Part shown: piece by piece, positions 23,983 through 36,516 of the stretch | Position numbering within the stretch: position 1 is the first letter of the stretch | Layout of the letters: each line of letters starts with the position of its first letter | Origin: Hypoxylon rubiginosum | Taxonomy: Eukaryota > Ascomycota > Sordariomycetes > Xylariales > Hypoxylaceae | Direction of reading: 5' to 3' | DNA: 64,000 bases | NCBI GenBank assembly: GCA_902806565.1 | Contig: CADCXA010000027.1 | Location: 1,798,001-1,862,000, forward strand | Notes under the pieces: model-generated | Databases searched by the model: none | Seen by the model: only the letters and a program-made list of their open reading frames with translations | What the model was told of the DNA's origin: nothing | Position numbers and translations under genes: made by a program

Positions 23983-25549
23983 ATGGCAAATGCCATGGCT
24001 CCTCAGCCAGATACTAAAATGTTCGCTCGCGAACATCGCATCACTAAGGGTGGTAGGCATCTCTGGTACCAATTGGAAGTTCTTCAGCAACCCGAGCGCG
24101 CGAGAGCATGTGGCTCCGGTCCCAAGTGTACGGATGATCTATTCCAGGTTTCTGACCGAAACCGCATTTCAGTTTGGGACTAACCGAGAAATAGCATCTG
24201 CCGACCGTAGACCAGTTGACCCGCCGCCTGTTGTCATTCTGCGAGTCTTCGAGGGAGAGCACTTCGAGGGAGCCAGGGACATCACTTTCGACTATAATGT
24301 GGATTTCTTTTGTTACGCGTCGCTTGAACATGCTAGACCCATGGCTCACGGTAGGGTGCAAACCCCTGCCGCCACGTCGCCTCCCGTACTTACAGGCTTT
24401 CCCGTATCTGGATGCTGTTATCTCGACCGACCAGACCCGGCTGGATATTTCTTGTTCCCGGATCTTTCTGTCCGTCACGAGGGACGTTACCGCCTAGTTT
24501 TCAGTCTGTATGAGTTGATCAAGGAGGAGCAGGATCAGGACCGAGATGCGCCGCCGCAGGAAGATGGCATGTCTGACTTGAGCGCCGGAAATGCCAACCA
24601 CCGGATGGATCTTAGATCGACCGACTTCATCGTCTACAGCGCCAAGAAGTTCCCCGGACTCACGGAGAGCACGTCGCTGAGTCGTACTGTTGCCGAGCAA
24701 GGTTGTCGCGTTCGTATTCGACGTGATGTGCGCATGAGAAGACGGGATACCAAGGCATCTGCCGCGAGCGAATATGACAACAACGCAGAAGATGAATATG
24801 CAAGGCGTCGCAACCGAACACAGACTCCTGAAGCTTACCGCGCTCGATCGCTCAGTAATTCAAGTATGGATCGGGCTACGTATGTCTCGGACCACCAGCG
24901 ACGACCCTCGAATTCGGAATACGGCCCACCGCCTCCGCCAATGTACCAGAACGGTCAAGCCCCTTCTGCTATGCTCAACTTTGGACATGGAGGAAACACT
25001 GGATTTGCTCAGCCGTATGCGCCCGCCCCGCCGTCTGGACAATCGACCCCGGTGTCTCCAGCGGCACCTATCTTCCCACAGAGCAACAACTTCCCGCCGC
25101 CGCCGCCGTCTCCTAATTACCCGCCCCCCAGCTATTCGCACTATAATTCCCCTGCGAGTGACCAAGACCTGAGGAGACGTTCATCAGCGAGCTACTCGAG
25201 CATTTCCGCTAAACCATCAGCTCCGTATACCCTGTCCGGGGTACCTCCTCGGCCCCCTACTGCTTCGTCCATGGGACCTATGCCTTCTCTTCCTTCTATA
25301 ATCGCGAGCCCAAAGATGTCTCCAGGCCACTATCCGGATCGGTCTGGCTCCATTTCGTCACTCCCCAGACCATACCTCCAGCCTGAACCTCGACCTATGA
25401 AGCGTACCATTGACGAGCTTACGTCGACCACACAGGAAGGTCGCAACGTTAACGGTGAACGGCCATCGATAGATTATCCTACCCTTCCTATGTACAGGCG
25501 AGCTGACGGTTCGGCCAAGGTGGCCGTCTTCCCGGATACTATTGCATAG
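23983..25549 (+). CDS. veA: Velvet regulator VeA
   Basis: Exons 23983-24127 and 24195-25549 encode 499 residues. VeA links light, sexual development and secondary metabolism. With VelB it enters the nucleus through importin alpha and joins LaeA. The velvet domain runs from about residue 14 to 225: REHRITKGGRHLWYQL, the invariant VLQQPERARACGSG, then after the intron SSADRRPVDPPPVV, GCCYLDRPDPAGYFLFPDLS and HEGRYRLVFSLYEL, ending near KKFPGLTESTSLSR. The early basic segment is the usual bipartite import signal. The C-terminal half is Pro/Ser-rich and disordered (PPPPMYQ, PPPPPSPNYPPP), with a PEST-like character. The splice junction restores the conserved KSSADRRP junction exactly. A possible 5' intron (23803-23970) would join an upstream in-frame ATG at 23788 and add nine residues. 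The domain call is not in doubt. Confidence 0.95.
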
Positions 25550-26582
25550 GCGATCTAACATGTTCATGGATGTCACGAGTAACAATGCCCAATGTTTGCG
25601 GCGGTGTTAGGCGTTCTACGGCAGCCGATGGGCTCGGCCCCTTGTATATACCCCGGGGCTGCGCTCGTGGGCCTTTTTTTCCATTCGTCCTCGACAGTTT
25701 ACCACTCATTTACCTCGCATCATTTCCGCATATTCGGCTTCAACTACTTCGACGCCTTGCGACGCTGATGCATTTTTCTTTTCTTTTTACATGGGGCATT
25801 CTACAGCCCAAAGTCATTAGACTATTAGGGTCACAGGAGGGCTACGGATGTTTACATGCAACATGGTGAGACAGTCGCAGGAAGATATCGAAAGGGCTAC
25901 GGGTGGTCTGCTTAGGAGGAGACAACTATTACTGTTAGTGTCTATGTTTGGGGGTTGGCGATATCCACGTTGCCATTCAGCCATTCCATCGGGATTCGGC
26001 TTGCAAGTCTCGCGTATCTGTTTCGGAATATTTAGTGAGCAGAGCGATGCTTTTGTATATATACCTGAACAATAGTAAGAATCTGAAAGCTTTCAACAAT
26101 TCGCTTTTGAGTTGACTTATGGCTGTGAATGATGGTAGCATGTACATATGTACATGTAGGTAGGCCAGGTACATACAATGTTTGTAGGTAATGAGATGAG
26201 ATGAAATTGAACACGAGTCGGGTCTGTTTTAGGACTGAAACCACGGTAATTTGGACCCGATATATCGATATATCGCTGAGAGAATTGCCCTTTTTAGCAA
26301 GTTTAGCTAGCGGATTGACACTAATGTAAGGTACACTATGCCCTAGCGGGTAACTAGTGCTAAGCTGCAGGCTTGGTTGCCCCCCGACCCACGTGCAATT
26401 ACCGACTGGGGTAAACATTAAACATGTTCGCAGAGTACGACCAAGTAAACAAAAACCGAAACTCTTCCTTATTCGTATTTTTCAGCTCCATCTCTTCATC
26501 CTTTTGCATTTTGCAGCACTCTCCTGATGACTTCCTTAGACCCCAATCTTACTGCTCCAACATCATCAGATTCGTTGCCGTA
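25550..26582. other. Spacer between veA and the unknown Q-rich gene
   Basis: 3' flank of veA and promoter of the next plus-strand gene. A palindromic CGATATATCG-type segment lies near 26262-26276. The frame in front of 26583 stays open for 53 codons but lacks coding character, so I read it as 5' leader. Confidence 0.5.
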
Positions 26583-28217
26583 ATGGCTTCCGATACGTCT
26601 CGACCTTCTACCGAGAACGGCGGTTCTCGTCCGCCAACATCACGCTTCGTAGAGGGTTCTATGAACGACCGGGTCAGCGCTACGCCGCCATCCCAATTCC
26701 TCGGTCCTAACCAGCTGAAGGACTTTGAGAGGCAATTCTATACCGAGCCGCCCAACGCAAACCCCCACAGGGAGCAGCGCAGAGCGCGCCGAGATCGACC
26801 CTTCTCTGAGAGTAGCGTGCCAGAGCAGCAGCAGCAGCAACAGCAGCAGGCCAACTCGCAAGAACACGTCATCACTCATAGGAAATCAACAGGCTTCTTT
26901 GGTCGGGTCCGCGACGCCTTGGGATGGAACTCTGCTTCTCGCAATAACAATGCGCAGAAGCACGAGTCTACGAGGAAGCATAGCAGCCTGCAGGAGCCCC
27001 TACAGCAGCCACCGCTACCACCGCGGCCGGACCATCTCCGAGCTGCTAAATCCCACTCCGAGATGTATAACATCCCGTATTTACCCAACATGAATAGTGG
27101 TGGTGCCCGCCCGTCGCGAGACGAGGTCATGCAATCGTATAGCCAGCTAATGGCGACGGGCTTCTTCCAATCGCATGCCATACATTCGACACGCCACGCC
27201 GGTCCAGGACGCCGTGGCAATGACCGTCGCAGTGCCCCTCCTGTTCCTCCCATGCCTCCTATGCCGTCCATTCCAGGATCTGCACCTTGCTCTCCGGCAC
27301 CGCCGCCGCGCACCTCGTCTATAGATGCCACCGCGGCGTCTCCCACTTCGCCATTCACCTCACCACAGAGACCAGCTGGACCGGCTTTTCGAACTAGAGT
27401 AGCAAGTCAACGCCACCGAGGCCGAACGCCCTCAAGACCAGAAGCGCCAGTCCTACAGAGTATGGCGCCCAGCCACTCGCTCCGAGGCCGCAAGCGCAAT
27501 CGAGCCGACACCGACGATAACAACGCCGAGGCAGCAGGAGTGTCAGCGTCGTCATCCTTCGCCCAGCCGCTTAAGAGGGTCGCGAAGAAGCTACGCAAGA
27601 CGCCCTCCTCGACGCCCAAGGACCCCCAAACCCCTGATGGCGTTTTCCGCCTCCCGCCCTCTACGTCCGTCGGCGGTACCATGTACTCCAACGAGAAGGC
27701 CGTGCGTCTACGTTCGCCTTCACCGGCAACCCCTATCGTTGCTTCTCCTACCAGACGAGGTGCCGTCCCCCACCAGCAGCAGCAACAGGCACCCCGCAGA
27801 ACGTTTTCGAACAGCAGCAGAGGCGAGGGCAACCGTCTGCGTAAGCGTGTCAAGTCAGTCTCGCTGCGTTCACGTACGGCGTCCGGGGCGGGAGCGGGAT
27901 TAGACACGTGGGGCCGCGCAGACGATGAAAACAGCAGTATTTACCAGGACGCGACTGCCACTGCAATGGACACCTCCGACGATGACGGCTGGCAGGTACG
28001 AGACGCGCTGAGCGTCGTGCCGGACGCTAACCGCGGTATCCCGTCGGTCCCGCGCATCCCTGACTGCTACCACTACTACCACAAGCCTGGCGCGCCGAAG
28101 GGCCGATACTGTCGCGAAGATCGTATTCGTCAGGACGAGAATGCGAATCTGAAGCCACATACACGCGCAGATACGGAGAACAGAGAAGCGCAGTGGAACT
28201 TCGGAGAGGCGTTGTGA
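26583..28217 (+). CDS. Conserved-looking disordered protein, unknown function
   Basis: An intronless frame of 544 residues starting MASDTSRPSTENGGSRPP. I do not recognise the family. A glutamine run follows residue 80. A short ordered segment STGFFGRVRDALGWNS has the look of an amphipathic helix. Long Pro/Ser stretches follow (PPVPPMPPMPSIPGSAP), then basic patches (RGRKRNRAD, KRVAKKLRKTP, NRLRKRVKS) that suggest nuclear import. The C-terminus is more ordered: CYHYYHKPGAPKGRYC, then a charged tail ending WNFGEAL. Codon use is C/G-ending and steady through the frame, so it is probably a real gene. I chose the ATG at 26583 over the upstream frame start because the extra 53 codons are AT-rich and look like leader. 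Confidence 0.75.
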   Translation: MASDTSRPSTENGGSRPPTSRFVEGSMNDRVSATPPSQFLGPNQLKDFERQFYTEPPNANPHREQRRARRDRPFSESSVPEQQQQQQQQANSQEHVITHRKSTGFFGRVRDALGWNSASRNNNAQKHESTRKHSSLQEPLQQPPLPPRPDHLRAAKSHSEMYNIPYLPNMNSGGARPSRDEVMQSYSQLMATGFFQSHAIHSTRHAGPGRRGNDRRSAPPVPPMPPMPSIPGSAPCSPAPPPRTSSIDATAASPTSPFTSPQRPAGPAFRTRVASQRHRGRTPSRPEAPVLQSMAPSHSLRGRKRNRADTDDNNAEAAGVSASSSFAQPLKRVAKKLRKTPSSTPKDPQTPDGVFRLPPSTSVGGTMYSNEKAVRLRSPSPATPIVASPTRRGAVPHQQQQQAPRRTFSNSSRGEGNRLRKRVKSVSLRSRTASGAGAGLDTWGRADDENSSIYQDATATAMDTSDDDGWQVRDALSVVPDANRGIPSVPRIPDCYHYYHKPGAPKGRYCREDRIRQDENANLKPHTRADTENREAQWNFGEAL

Positions 28218-29597
28218 GGGGAAGAGAGGTTAGACACGAAGCTCTTGGAACTTTGCTGGAACAGGATAGCTTCCTCGTTGCGTAGGTGATGATTACGACT
28301 ACGATTATGACCACGACACGATACGATCAGAAAAGCAAGGCGTTTTTTGCTTTTCTTTTAACGCCTAACTTCTTCTATTCTGAACTGTTGGCGGACTCCT
28401 TTTCCTCTTCTCTTGTCACGGGCATGAGACCAAGGAAAGGACCTTATTACGAAATTACGATTCTTTTTCCCGGTTACGGTTTTTATATCCCCCTACCCTT
28501 TTTCAAAGTTGGCAAAAATGAGAGAAGGAAGTGTACGAGAATTTCTCACCTGTTACCCCTTTACGTCGTCGTCATGATCAAGGTCCGCTGGGACTATGAG
28601 GATACGAAAGGGACCAGGGGACTTTTCAGGCAAGGTGTACATATATGTATGACATGCCACTTATGGTAGCACACGGCTCTTCTTCCGCTTCACAGCCAGT
28701 CGGTCGGTTTTGAGTGACTGGGTAGTGAAGGGACGCGGTTGGCTTGTAATATAAATCAATCGATAGGGAGATGGGAGTTAGGAGGCTAGGGCAGTGGTGA
28801 TGGAACGGCAGTTACGATATTAAGAAATGAAAAATTTTCATCTTACCTTCAAGTATCTTACTACCTGTCTATATAAAATGCGGGTTTCGTGCTTTGGTGT
28901 TGTTTGCAATTCGTCATGTATCTTGAAGCAAACAACCCGATGTCACGCCAGTTCAGTAAGAAAGACTCAATACGACGTTACCATCCTGAGCTCGTTTACG
29001 CGGGCTTTTTCGCTTAACTGAGAAAATAGACAACGTCATAAATACGGAGCACCGAGCAAGTAATTTGTAGGAATTATGCGAATTCTTATTAACACGCGAC
29101 CCTTGGGCCTCCTGTAGAGGATTTATCTGATTGCTACGCAAACTACTATGTAGGTATAGTTACCCGCTGTCTTGTGTCGTTGCATGCCTCGGAAGATACG
29201 AGGAAATTTTGGGAGGCTTTTCCTCCCTGCGTCCCCTGAAGAGGTGCCCTCGCCCTATAGTCCATGAGTTCTCTCAAGCAATCCGGAACCGGCTCCCTTA
29301 GCTCATTCCTGAAGAGCCCACCCCCCCATCCGAACTCCTGAAACATGCATACCAGAGTATACCTAGGCCATTCTCTCGTGAAGATATTCATTCAAAAAAG
29401 AAGGGAGAAAAAAAAACAAGGAGAAGCGACCGCATCGAAATCAAAGAACCCCGCGGTTTCCTCTTCCTGGTATCATTGTCTTGAGTCTTGAAAATCCTTC
29501 TTCGCCCGTGAGTGTTGAAAAAAACAATAGTGTACAGTTTGTGTGGTGAGTTGAGTGGGATGTTGTTGAATCGATATTGATCCGCGCATATGCCTCT
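28218..29597. other. Convergent 3' flanks, no gene seen
   Basis: Lies between the ends of the plus-strand Q-rich gene and the minus-strand bifunctional PFK2/FBPase2 gene. The short frames have no domain. Probably 3' UTRs plus spacer. Confidence 0.5.
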
Positions 29598-32358
29598 TTA
29601 GGCGCTGCGATCAACCGTCCTTGAGGGCTTATAGCCGGGGACCTCGTCGAACCATCCCTTATCCTCGTTGTATTTATATGCGTGGAACTCGATGCCGTAC
29701 GGCTTGGGTTCGATAGCGTAGAGCATGCCGAGAGGCATATCCAAGTCCGCGATGTCGTCCCGAGTGAGGTCCATGAAGTACGCCATCAGCACTCGGCAAA
29801 TTGAACGGTGCCCGATGATCAGGACGTGATCTTTGATTCGCTCCATCTCGCGAACCATGTCTCTAAGGCGGCTGATGATTTGAAGATAGCCTTCGCCGCC
29901 TACTCCCGGATAGACATAATGAAGTTTGTCCTTTTTGCGTCTAGTATACTCGTCCGTGTGGTCACGAGCAATCTCTTCGTAGGTTAGGCCCTCGAACTTG
30001 CCAGAGTTGAGTTCGTTGAGCATTTCCCAGTTTTTGACGTCATAATCTTCGTCCGCCTCGAAGTGCTGCGCGGTTTGTATGCTGCGCGTCAGCATTGACG
30101 TCCAGATGCAGAAGTTCTTCTCGTCGAGTTCGCGGTTCAGGTCGGGATAAGGCGGAGACTGGTCTCCCGGTAGGGGAGGGAATGACGACTGAGCAATCTT
30201 GTCCTTCTGTTCAACTAGCCACTCCATGCGCTTCTGAGTGACGAATCGGTACAAGGCCAGACTGTAAAAGTGTCCACGATCAGTCAATTCGGAGTTGCCT
30301 CCGATCTTGCCTAGCTGGTTGTCCACGGATTGGCCATGCCGGGTAAGCCAAATCTGCCTCGGCGACAGATTAAAAGACGATAGATAGTGAGAAATACCGC
30401 TGCTTAGGAAACCCCCTAATCCGAAGTGGGTGAGCTTCTTGCCAACATCCGTCATCTGCGATTCTTATTAGTATGGAGTCATACAGCGCAAGACGGCTAG
30501 TTCCCTTACCTTGATGTACTGCATTTCATGATCCTCCTCGTAGTCTCCTAGAGGAACATATGCACTCTCGTACGCCTTCACGCGTTCCTTAAAATCTGCC
30601 AATGACTTGACAGGATCCTTGTCCTTATAGTCAGGACCGGAGAGTTTGAGGCGCATATTCGCTTCCAGGAGATCGGGGTTTTTGCAGACGCTCTCGATGT
30701 ACAGGATACCCAACTTTGGCTCTCTGGCTTTGACATGATCGAACAGTTTCTGCCGGCGCGCGATTGTGCTGTTCGTGGCATCAAGGATGCCGACTGAGCC
30801 CCCACCACTGATCAGGTAATCCAGTAGCTCGTTCAAAGTATCAATAGCAATCTCCTCTCTTATCTTGGACGCTTGCTCATTATTGGGGTCGAAGAACTTC
30901 GCGGACTGATCCATGGGTGGGGATTCGTCTTGATCTAAAGCAGACGAATTCTTCCGAATAGGAGAGTCGGGAATTGGCGCCAGGGCGCCGTTTACCAGAA
31001 TGGTAGCCGCCTGCGCGGGGATATCCATCGAGCTCTCTTTGCGATGCTTCGTTGGCGATGTCACAACATGGGTGCGTCTTCGGTTACCGACATTGAATAT
31101 TCTCGTGTTGTGCTGTTGCCAGGAGAGATATCTGCGGAGCTTCTTGGTAATGTAAGATTTGCCCCGGGCCGGAAGGCCGACCATGATAATGACGAGCTTC
31201 GCGGCCACGTCCCTGTCGGCGATTTTTCCATCAGGGGAAACGAGCGATCGAGTCATACCAGGAATGCTGAGGGTGGTGGCATGGGGTCGCACTCGAGGAG
31301 TTTGAGAACCCGAGTTCTGTCGTATGGGGGGTCTGTCCCAACAAGTTAGCATTGACGCGGTTTGGATGCGGGCGCATAGCTGACGAGAGATACCCACATT
31401 CGAGGCGATCCTGGAGCAGTAGACGAGATACTCTTGGCGTATGGAGAATCGTTAGACGAAGGCGCAGGGAACTCGCAGAAAGCAGCACTGGTAGGGTCAT
31501 TGTCCAGAGCCCTCAGTGCGCTAGCCAGAGAGGAGGGATGCGCAGAGGGGTGCGCAGCTGGGCCGAGACTAACATGAGGAAGTGAGTGTAGGGTAGGCGG
31601 CGCAAGGGCCTTGTGGTTTAGTGTGTTCTGCCGAGGTGCGACAGCATTGTTGTCGTTCCCATTCAGGGAAGTAGGCGTAGGGGGTGATACCGGCGCGCCA
31701 TTGTTAGGTACGGGAGCCAGGGTGTCGTCAAAGGAGGCAACGGGAGGCTCAGATTCGGTCGCAAATGCTTGCTCTGGCGGAGTGGGAATAGATCGAGGAA
31801 TAGTTGCGCTGGAAGCCGTGATGGAAGCTCGTCGCTGATTGTTCATCGCCGCTTTAGCAAGCGATGATTGTTGACTCTGAGATTGTCTGCGGACGAGTTT
31901 GCGATCTAAAAATGTTGGAAGATGTTTTAGTCCAAGTGTAACCGATTATCGGGGCACCGAGACAGTGACGGGTCGTGCAGATGTGTGCAGGTGATGCCGA
32001 CTTGCAGCGACTAGGGAATGCAAGTTGCAAGTTGCAAGTGTGGGAGGTTTGTGGGAGGTGTCACAAGGATTGGAGAAAATGTGGTGAAGACAACCGAAGA
32101 AGAAAAAAAAAAGGGGGAAGGCGAATGGGGAAAAGACGATGTCCGTATCCGATATTATCATGTGAAGACGTAATGGGGGAAAAAAGGAGGAAGAGAGTTG
32201 AAAATCCCTGGCAACTTTTGATAAATAGAGAATAAAACAGAATAATGGAACTCACCAGATGAACTAGGGGAATATTGATGCGCCGTCGAAAAGCTGTACT
32301 CAACCGGCGCAACGACCTCGAGAGGGCCAAGGCCCTTTACGTGCAAACGAGGAGTCAT
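29598..32358 (-). CDS. 6-phosphofructo-2-kinase / fructose-2,6-bisphosphatase
   Basis: Exons 32256-32358, 31398-31905, 30510-31332 and 29598-30455 (complement) encode 763 residues. The enzyme makes and breaks fructose 2,6-bisphosphate, the cytosolic switch between glycolysis and gluconeogenesis. A Ser/Pro-rich N-terminal region of about 240 residues carries likely phosphorylation sites (RRQS, RRAS). The kinase domain has the P-loop GLPARGKS near residue 256 and LDATNSTIARR further on, interrupted by a Ser/Pro-rich insert after NVGNRRRTHV. The phosphatase domain opens LTRHGQS (His518) and keeps the second catalytic set, NELNSGKFEG (Glu near 626) and IIGHRSICRVLMAY (His near 694). Both activities therefore look intact, unlike yeast Pfk26. 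All four exons join in phase. The first exon is short but gives a clean junction SSSDRKLVRRQ. Confidence 0.93.
32019..32040. repeat. 7-base TGCAAGT triplet repeat in an intron
   Basis: Three perfect copies within the first intron of the PFK2/FBPase2 gene. Confidence 0.75.
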
Positions 32359-34500
32359 AATCCCGTCTTTCTGTCCCGTCTTTGCTTCTCCTGCTCACGG
32401 ACTTTTTCAGGGTCCTAACCTTGGCTGGTTTAAGGTTGTTTTAGCGTAGACCGCTACTATGGATAAGACCGTACGGATAGACCGTAGTAGGTAGTAGTTG
32501 GACTGTAGCCTGTAGTAGCCTGTAGTAGTATGCACAGTACCCAAAGGTATTGTACAGTACCGTCCCAAATGTAACAAAAGGGAGGGTAGGAATCTGCAGA
32601 TGCAGCAAGGTTGCAACCAGTAGTAACCTAAGGTAGCGAGACCGGCGAATCGGATAAGGCTAGAAACCAAGGTACTGAGGTATAGTGTGGTAATGATTTT
32701 TGGGGTGCCTTGGGGGCTTGGGGGAAATGGGGTAAGAGAAAAATGTAATCGTGCAGTAGGTGGCAGTATGTGGCTGTAGGTTGGCCTATTAGCTGGACCG
32801 AATGGTAGCTAGTGGCTAATAGCTAATAGTATAGCTGTGCGCCCTGTCTGCGTGTGCGTATGCGTGTGCGCCCTGTGCGCCGCAAAAAGCTTCTTCGCCA
32901 ACGGACAGGAACAAGAACCCGTCGTGTCGGTTCTGGCACTAACGACGGCTGACAGCCCGATGCTTGTTCGGACCAACTAACAAGGCGATTATGATAGATC
33001 GGTCGATGGATTTGCTTCACGTCATCCCTAAGTGGTCTGACATGGGTTGAAGTGTTGAAGCGAGTAGTAATAGTAAGTAGGGCGTTGGCGTTGACGTTGG
33101 CGTTAGCGTTTGCCTTTCTTTGGCAAAGGGGGAAAACGTGGGAATTTGTAGGGAGCCAAGAAAGAGTGACAATCCAATAATGTGATAATAATAATATGAT
33201 GGAACAAGCAAAATTCCGAGATGGATGATGAGGTTAGGTATTGTTGTCAAATCTTGTTCAACTCGTCTGATATCACTCTTCCTGTCTTCCTACCAGAAGG
33301 GACAGGTGAGCAACGTGAGCAACAAAAAAAAAAGAATGGTACCTCTCTCCTCTATCAGTGGGATCGGTGGGATCGGTGGGTCGAACAACGTCGGTTGAGG
33401 TGGGCGCAGGTGGACGTAATGTGGGTTGCGGGTGGACTTTATGATGTAGTTTCCTTCGAGTTACTCAGCGGTTGCGGCGTTGTCCTGACGTTAACACGAA
33501 TTTTCCCAAGTTGTCGTAATATGTGGTAATATGTGGTATGCCCAGCTGGTGTAAGTGGTAAGTGGTAAGGTGGACAAAGGCCGTGTTTATCGACTACGAG
33601 GATCGCGCGCAACGGTTGGCCCGACCTGTACCTTGGCGGGCTTCTTCGATATGAAGCCAAGCCGTGCTGGCCAAGGGTGCGAGAATAAAATGGTTTCGAG
33701 ACAAATATAAGTCTAGAGGCTGAGCCGGCTTGGCTAGATCGTCGATTTACTCTTTTCTCTCTCTCTCGGTGTTTCTGATTCTGATTCTGCTTCTGTTTCC
33801 TGATTGACGGCGGAAGCGGACTTAACGCAACTCGAAGGGTCTAATATAGGATGTAACAGCAGCAAGTCATTACAGTTTCACCGACTAAAATCTTGAGACG
33901 TCTGATAGGTAGTGCTTGGACAAGGACAAGGAGAGACGAGAAGAGACAAGACTAGACTGAATATAATTTCTTGGGCGGTCTTGGGGTCTCGAGTTCTTTT
34001 CTTGGACTCTTGGTGTCTTGGGGTCTCGGTGCCTTTGGTAGATAGAAATCCTAATTCCCAAATCCCTAGGTAGGCTGGGGAGACCGGGTGATTCTATAGA
34101 CAGAGCCTCCTGGTATGTACGTCCCCCCCCCCAGATCGAGGTTCCAGCTGGGGAATCGCCAACAAACATCGCACTCGTAGCCCTCTCCTGGGGTTGGGGG
34201 TTGGTGAGTAGGCACCCATTACTATGTCGAGCAATTGCACCCGCCTAGGCTATCCATCATTGGATCCGTGAGTATCCCGACCGGAGAAGGGGTTAAGGGT
34301 ACACGCCATGTAAGTGCTACCGCAACTGATTCGCCGGTTTCTGATCCCAGTTGGTGTCTAGGGGGCCCCGAGTGCCCTGCGAAGGGCTTGCGACGTAATT
34401 ATCGCGCAATGAGGATTACACTGTCAATCTCCTAGGGGAATGCGATAGAATGTGAGAGAGCGAGAATCGGCACACACACACACACACATAGGGCACGTCT

Positions 34501-34550
34501 CTCTGACAGGCTCTAGCAAGCTCTGGCAGGCTCTGACAGGCTCTGGTAGG
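34501..34550. repeat. 10-base tandem repeat (CTCTGACAGG)
   Basis: Five near-perfect 10-base copies, directly preceded by a CA run (34471-34488). Confidence 0.85.
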
Positions 34551-36418
34551 CCCCCTAGGTATAATTTCCTCATCGGGCGCCGGATTTCTCTGTCCTGGTC
34601 CTAGTCCCCTTTGCAACACTCATCAACGTAACTCCGAACTTGGCGATATCTCTCTCTGGTGCTTATTCCAATTCCCATGGTAGTTTTAGATTGTATTCCC
34701 TCGGCGCCGAGACGGGGCGTTAGCGCGTGGCTTACGCAGTACGCAGTGCGACGGCTATGGCTGTTCCTCCCTGCCTAGTACGATGTATGTAGTATGAGAG
34801 ATTTACCGGAGATCCGTCTTGGCGATGGCTTCTTATTTTGGACTCAACACATGTATGATATAAGATGGCTTTGCTTCTTGCCCAACCATTCCCCGGACGC
34901 TAGTGACTTATACCCCGGTCTTTCCCCAAGGAACACGACTGGCTAGAAAACCTCGCGATCTGAGATCAGCACAACCGTTAGGTCCAATAGCAGCAGAGCA
35001 GAGACGGCTCAAGATTGGGCAGCTCTCTGTTGAGCAACATCACGGTTTGCTACCTACTTGAGTATAGAGTCATGTGAGGGCAATCACGGCGACGATGGAA
35101 GACTCTGCCATGTACGATAAATCATATCCCGTCAGTCCGCTCTCATCTTCTAATCACACGGCTGCTCTGGGTCATGCCACACATCTGCTATATTCATACC
35201 CAAAGCAAGCTCGATGACCTAGATAGTGCAACCCAAGATTTGGGGAAGACTACGCTGACAACATGTATGCCTGGGTTGTCTGGCTGTCTGACTGCCTGGC
35301 TGTCTGGTAGCTGGAGGATTGCAAACTGCGCTTTAACTCGGCCTGTTATCCGTTATAGGTTCTGAGTTATTAAGGAGGTATGTCGATGCGTTGCAATAAT
35401 TGCCTCAATGGTTGTTTTAGTGTTCCAAGCCCACGTGCCGGAATAGAAGCTCAACATTCGCGGGGGTGAGATTGAGATAAGACACCGTTGAGGGGGATCG
35501 CTCCAACCATACCGAGCAGCTTCGCAGTGGGGGGAGCATTAGCTACATGTAGCCCTTGCTAGCTTCACCCAAAGTGCTGTAGAGAACCCCACGATTCGGT
35601 GATAGGAATTATATGCCTACGAACGGGGCGAGGGGCGAGGCAGGCTAACACCACTGTAAGCCGCGGACGTGACGAATGCAGGTAGAGGTAGGGGTCAGGG
35701 GGGCAAGGAATCTGGGAATATGAGACGAATAACGATTATAGCAAATCGGGTAGAGTTCCCTAGAGTTGAGATTATCTTTCACGGCCCGTCGCCGCTGCGA
35801 TTTGTTGAACGTACTAGGTACGTAAGCTTAAGCGGCCTGTGAAACTTTCATGCGCCTTTAGCTTCGTGGCGTAAGAGGCTGAGTCTGGCCATCACTGTTG
35901 GATATATCGTCGTGATCTGTGGATGGACAGTCTCAGCTCTACGAATACGTAGGCAGGTAAGATATCGAATTCGTATTGGGGTAACACCGAGGTTACATGT
36001 CAGACGGCTTCAGTAGACTCTGACGTATCGCTATCGTCGTATGCTTCAAGGTTGTTGACATCTGTCCTGAACTTGACTCTGCAGCCTCTAGTGCTGGATT
36101 GATAAGCCTTGAGGCTCTTGGGTGGTATTCCCGCAGTGGCGAACCATCTATACCCAAAGTTGATATAGTCCGGTATAAAGATCATGGTTGCCTCGAGCTA
36201 TCACCATGCAGCCATGTGCCGGATATTATATATGTACCTTTATACATAGATACGTACTTCGTAGCCAGGGTTAGATGCAATAGACACCTGGGCAGCCAGA
36301 CAGCTACATTCCCTATGTAGCAGTAGATACGCACGTAGATTAGAAGTGCCTGCTCACGATCGTGAAGGACAGCCTGAGCTCTGGAGACCTAATAAGCCTT
36401 ACAGCCTCGTAAAGACAA

Positions 36419-36439
36419 ACCACGTTATCATAACGTGGT
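36419..36439. other. Perfect 10-base palindrome with one-base centre
   Basis: ACCACGTTAT and its exact inverse flank a single C at 36429. It could be a dimeric factor site or chance. No transcript is evident around it. Confidence 0.6.
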
Positions 36440-36516
36440 AGAAACTGCAGACCGTAATATGTTGTAAATCATGCTTACATGTGTTGGCAGGCTGATATGA
36501 TATGATATGTATTCTG

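Noticed and set aside
24860..25165. Arg-rich minus-strand frame opposite veA
   Set aside because: Shadow of the Pro/Ser-rich veA exon. The composition alone explains it.
26424..26582. In-frame extension of the Q-rich protein by 53 codons
   Set aside because: The extension is AT-rich, with no conserved look and runs of Phe/Ser. The ATG at 26583 starts the steady coding composition.
36000..36185. Minus-strand frame with an ordered look (FGYRWFATAGIPPKSLK)
   Set aside because: Only 61 codons, no splice partners found and no family recognised. It may be a gene fragment but I cannot support it.
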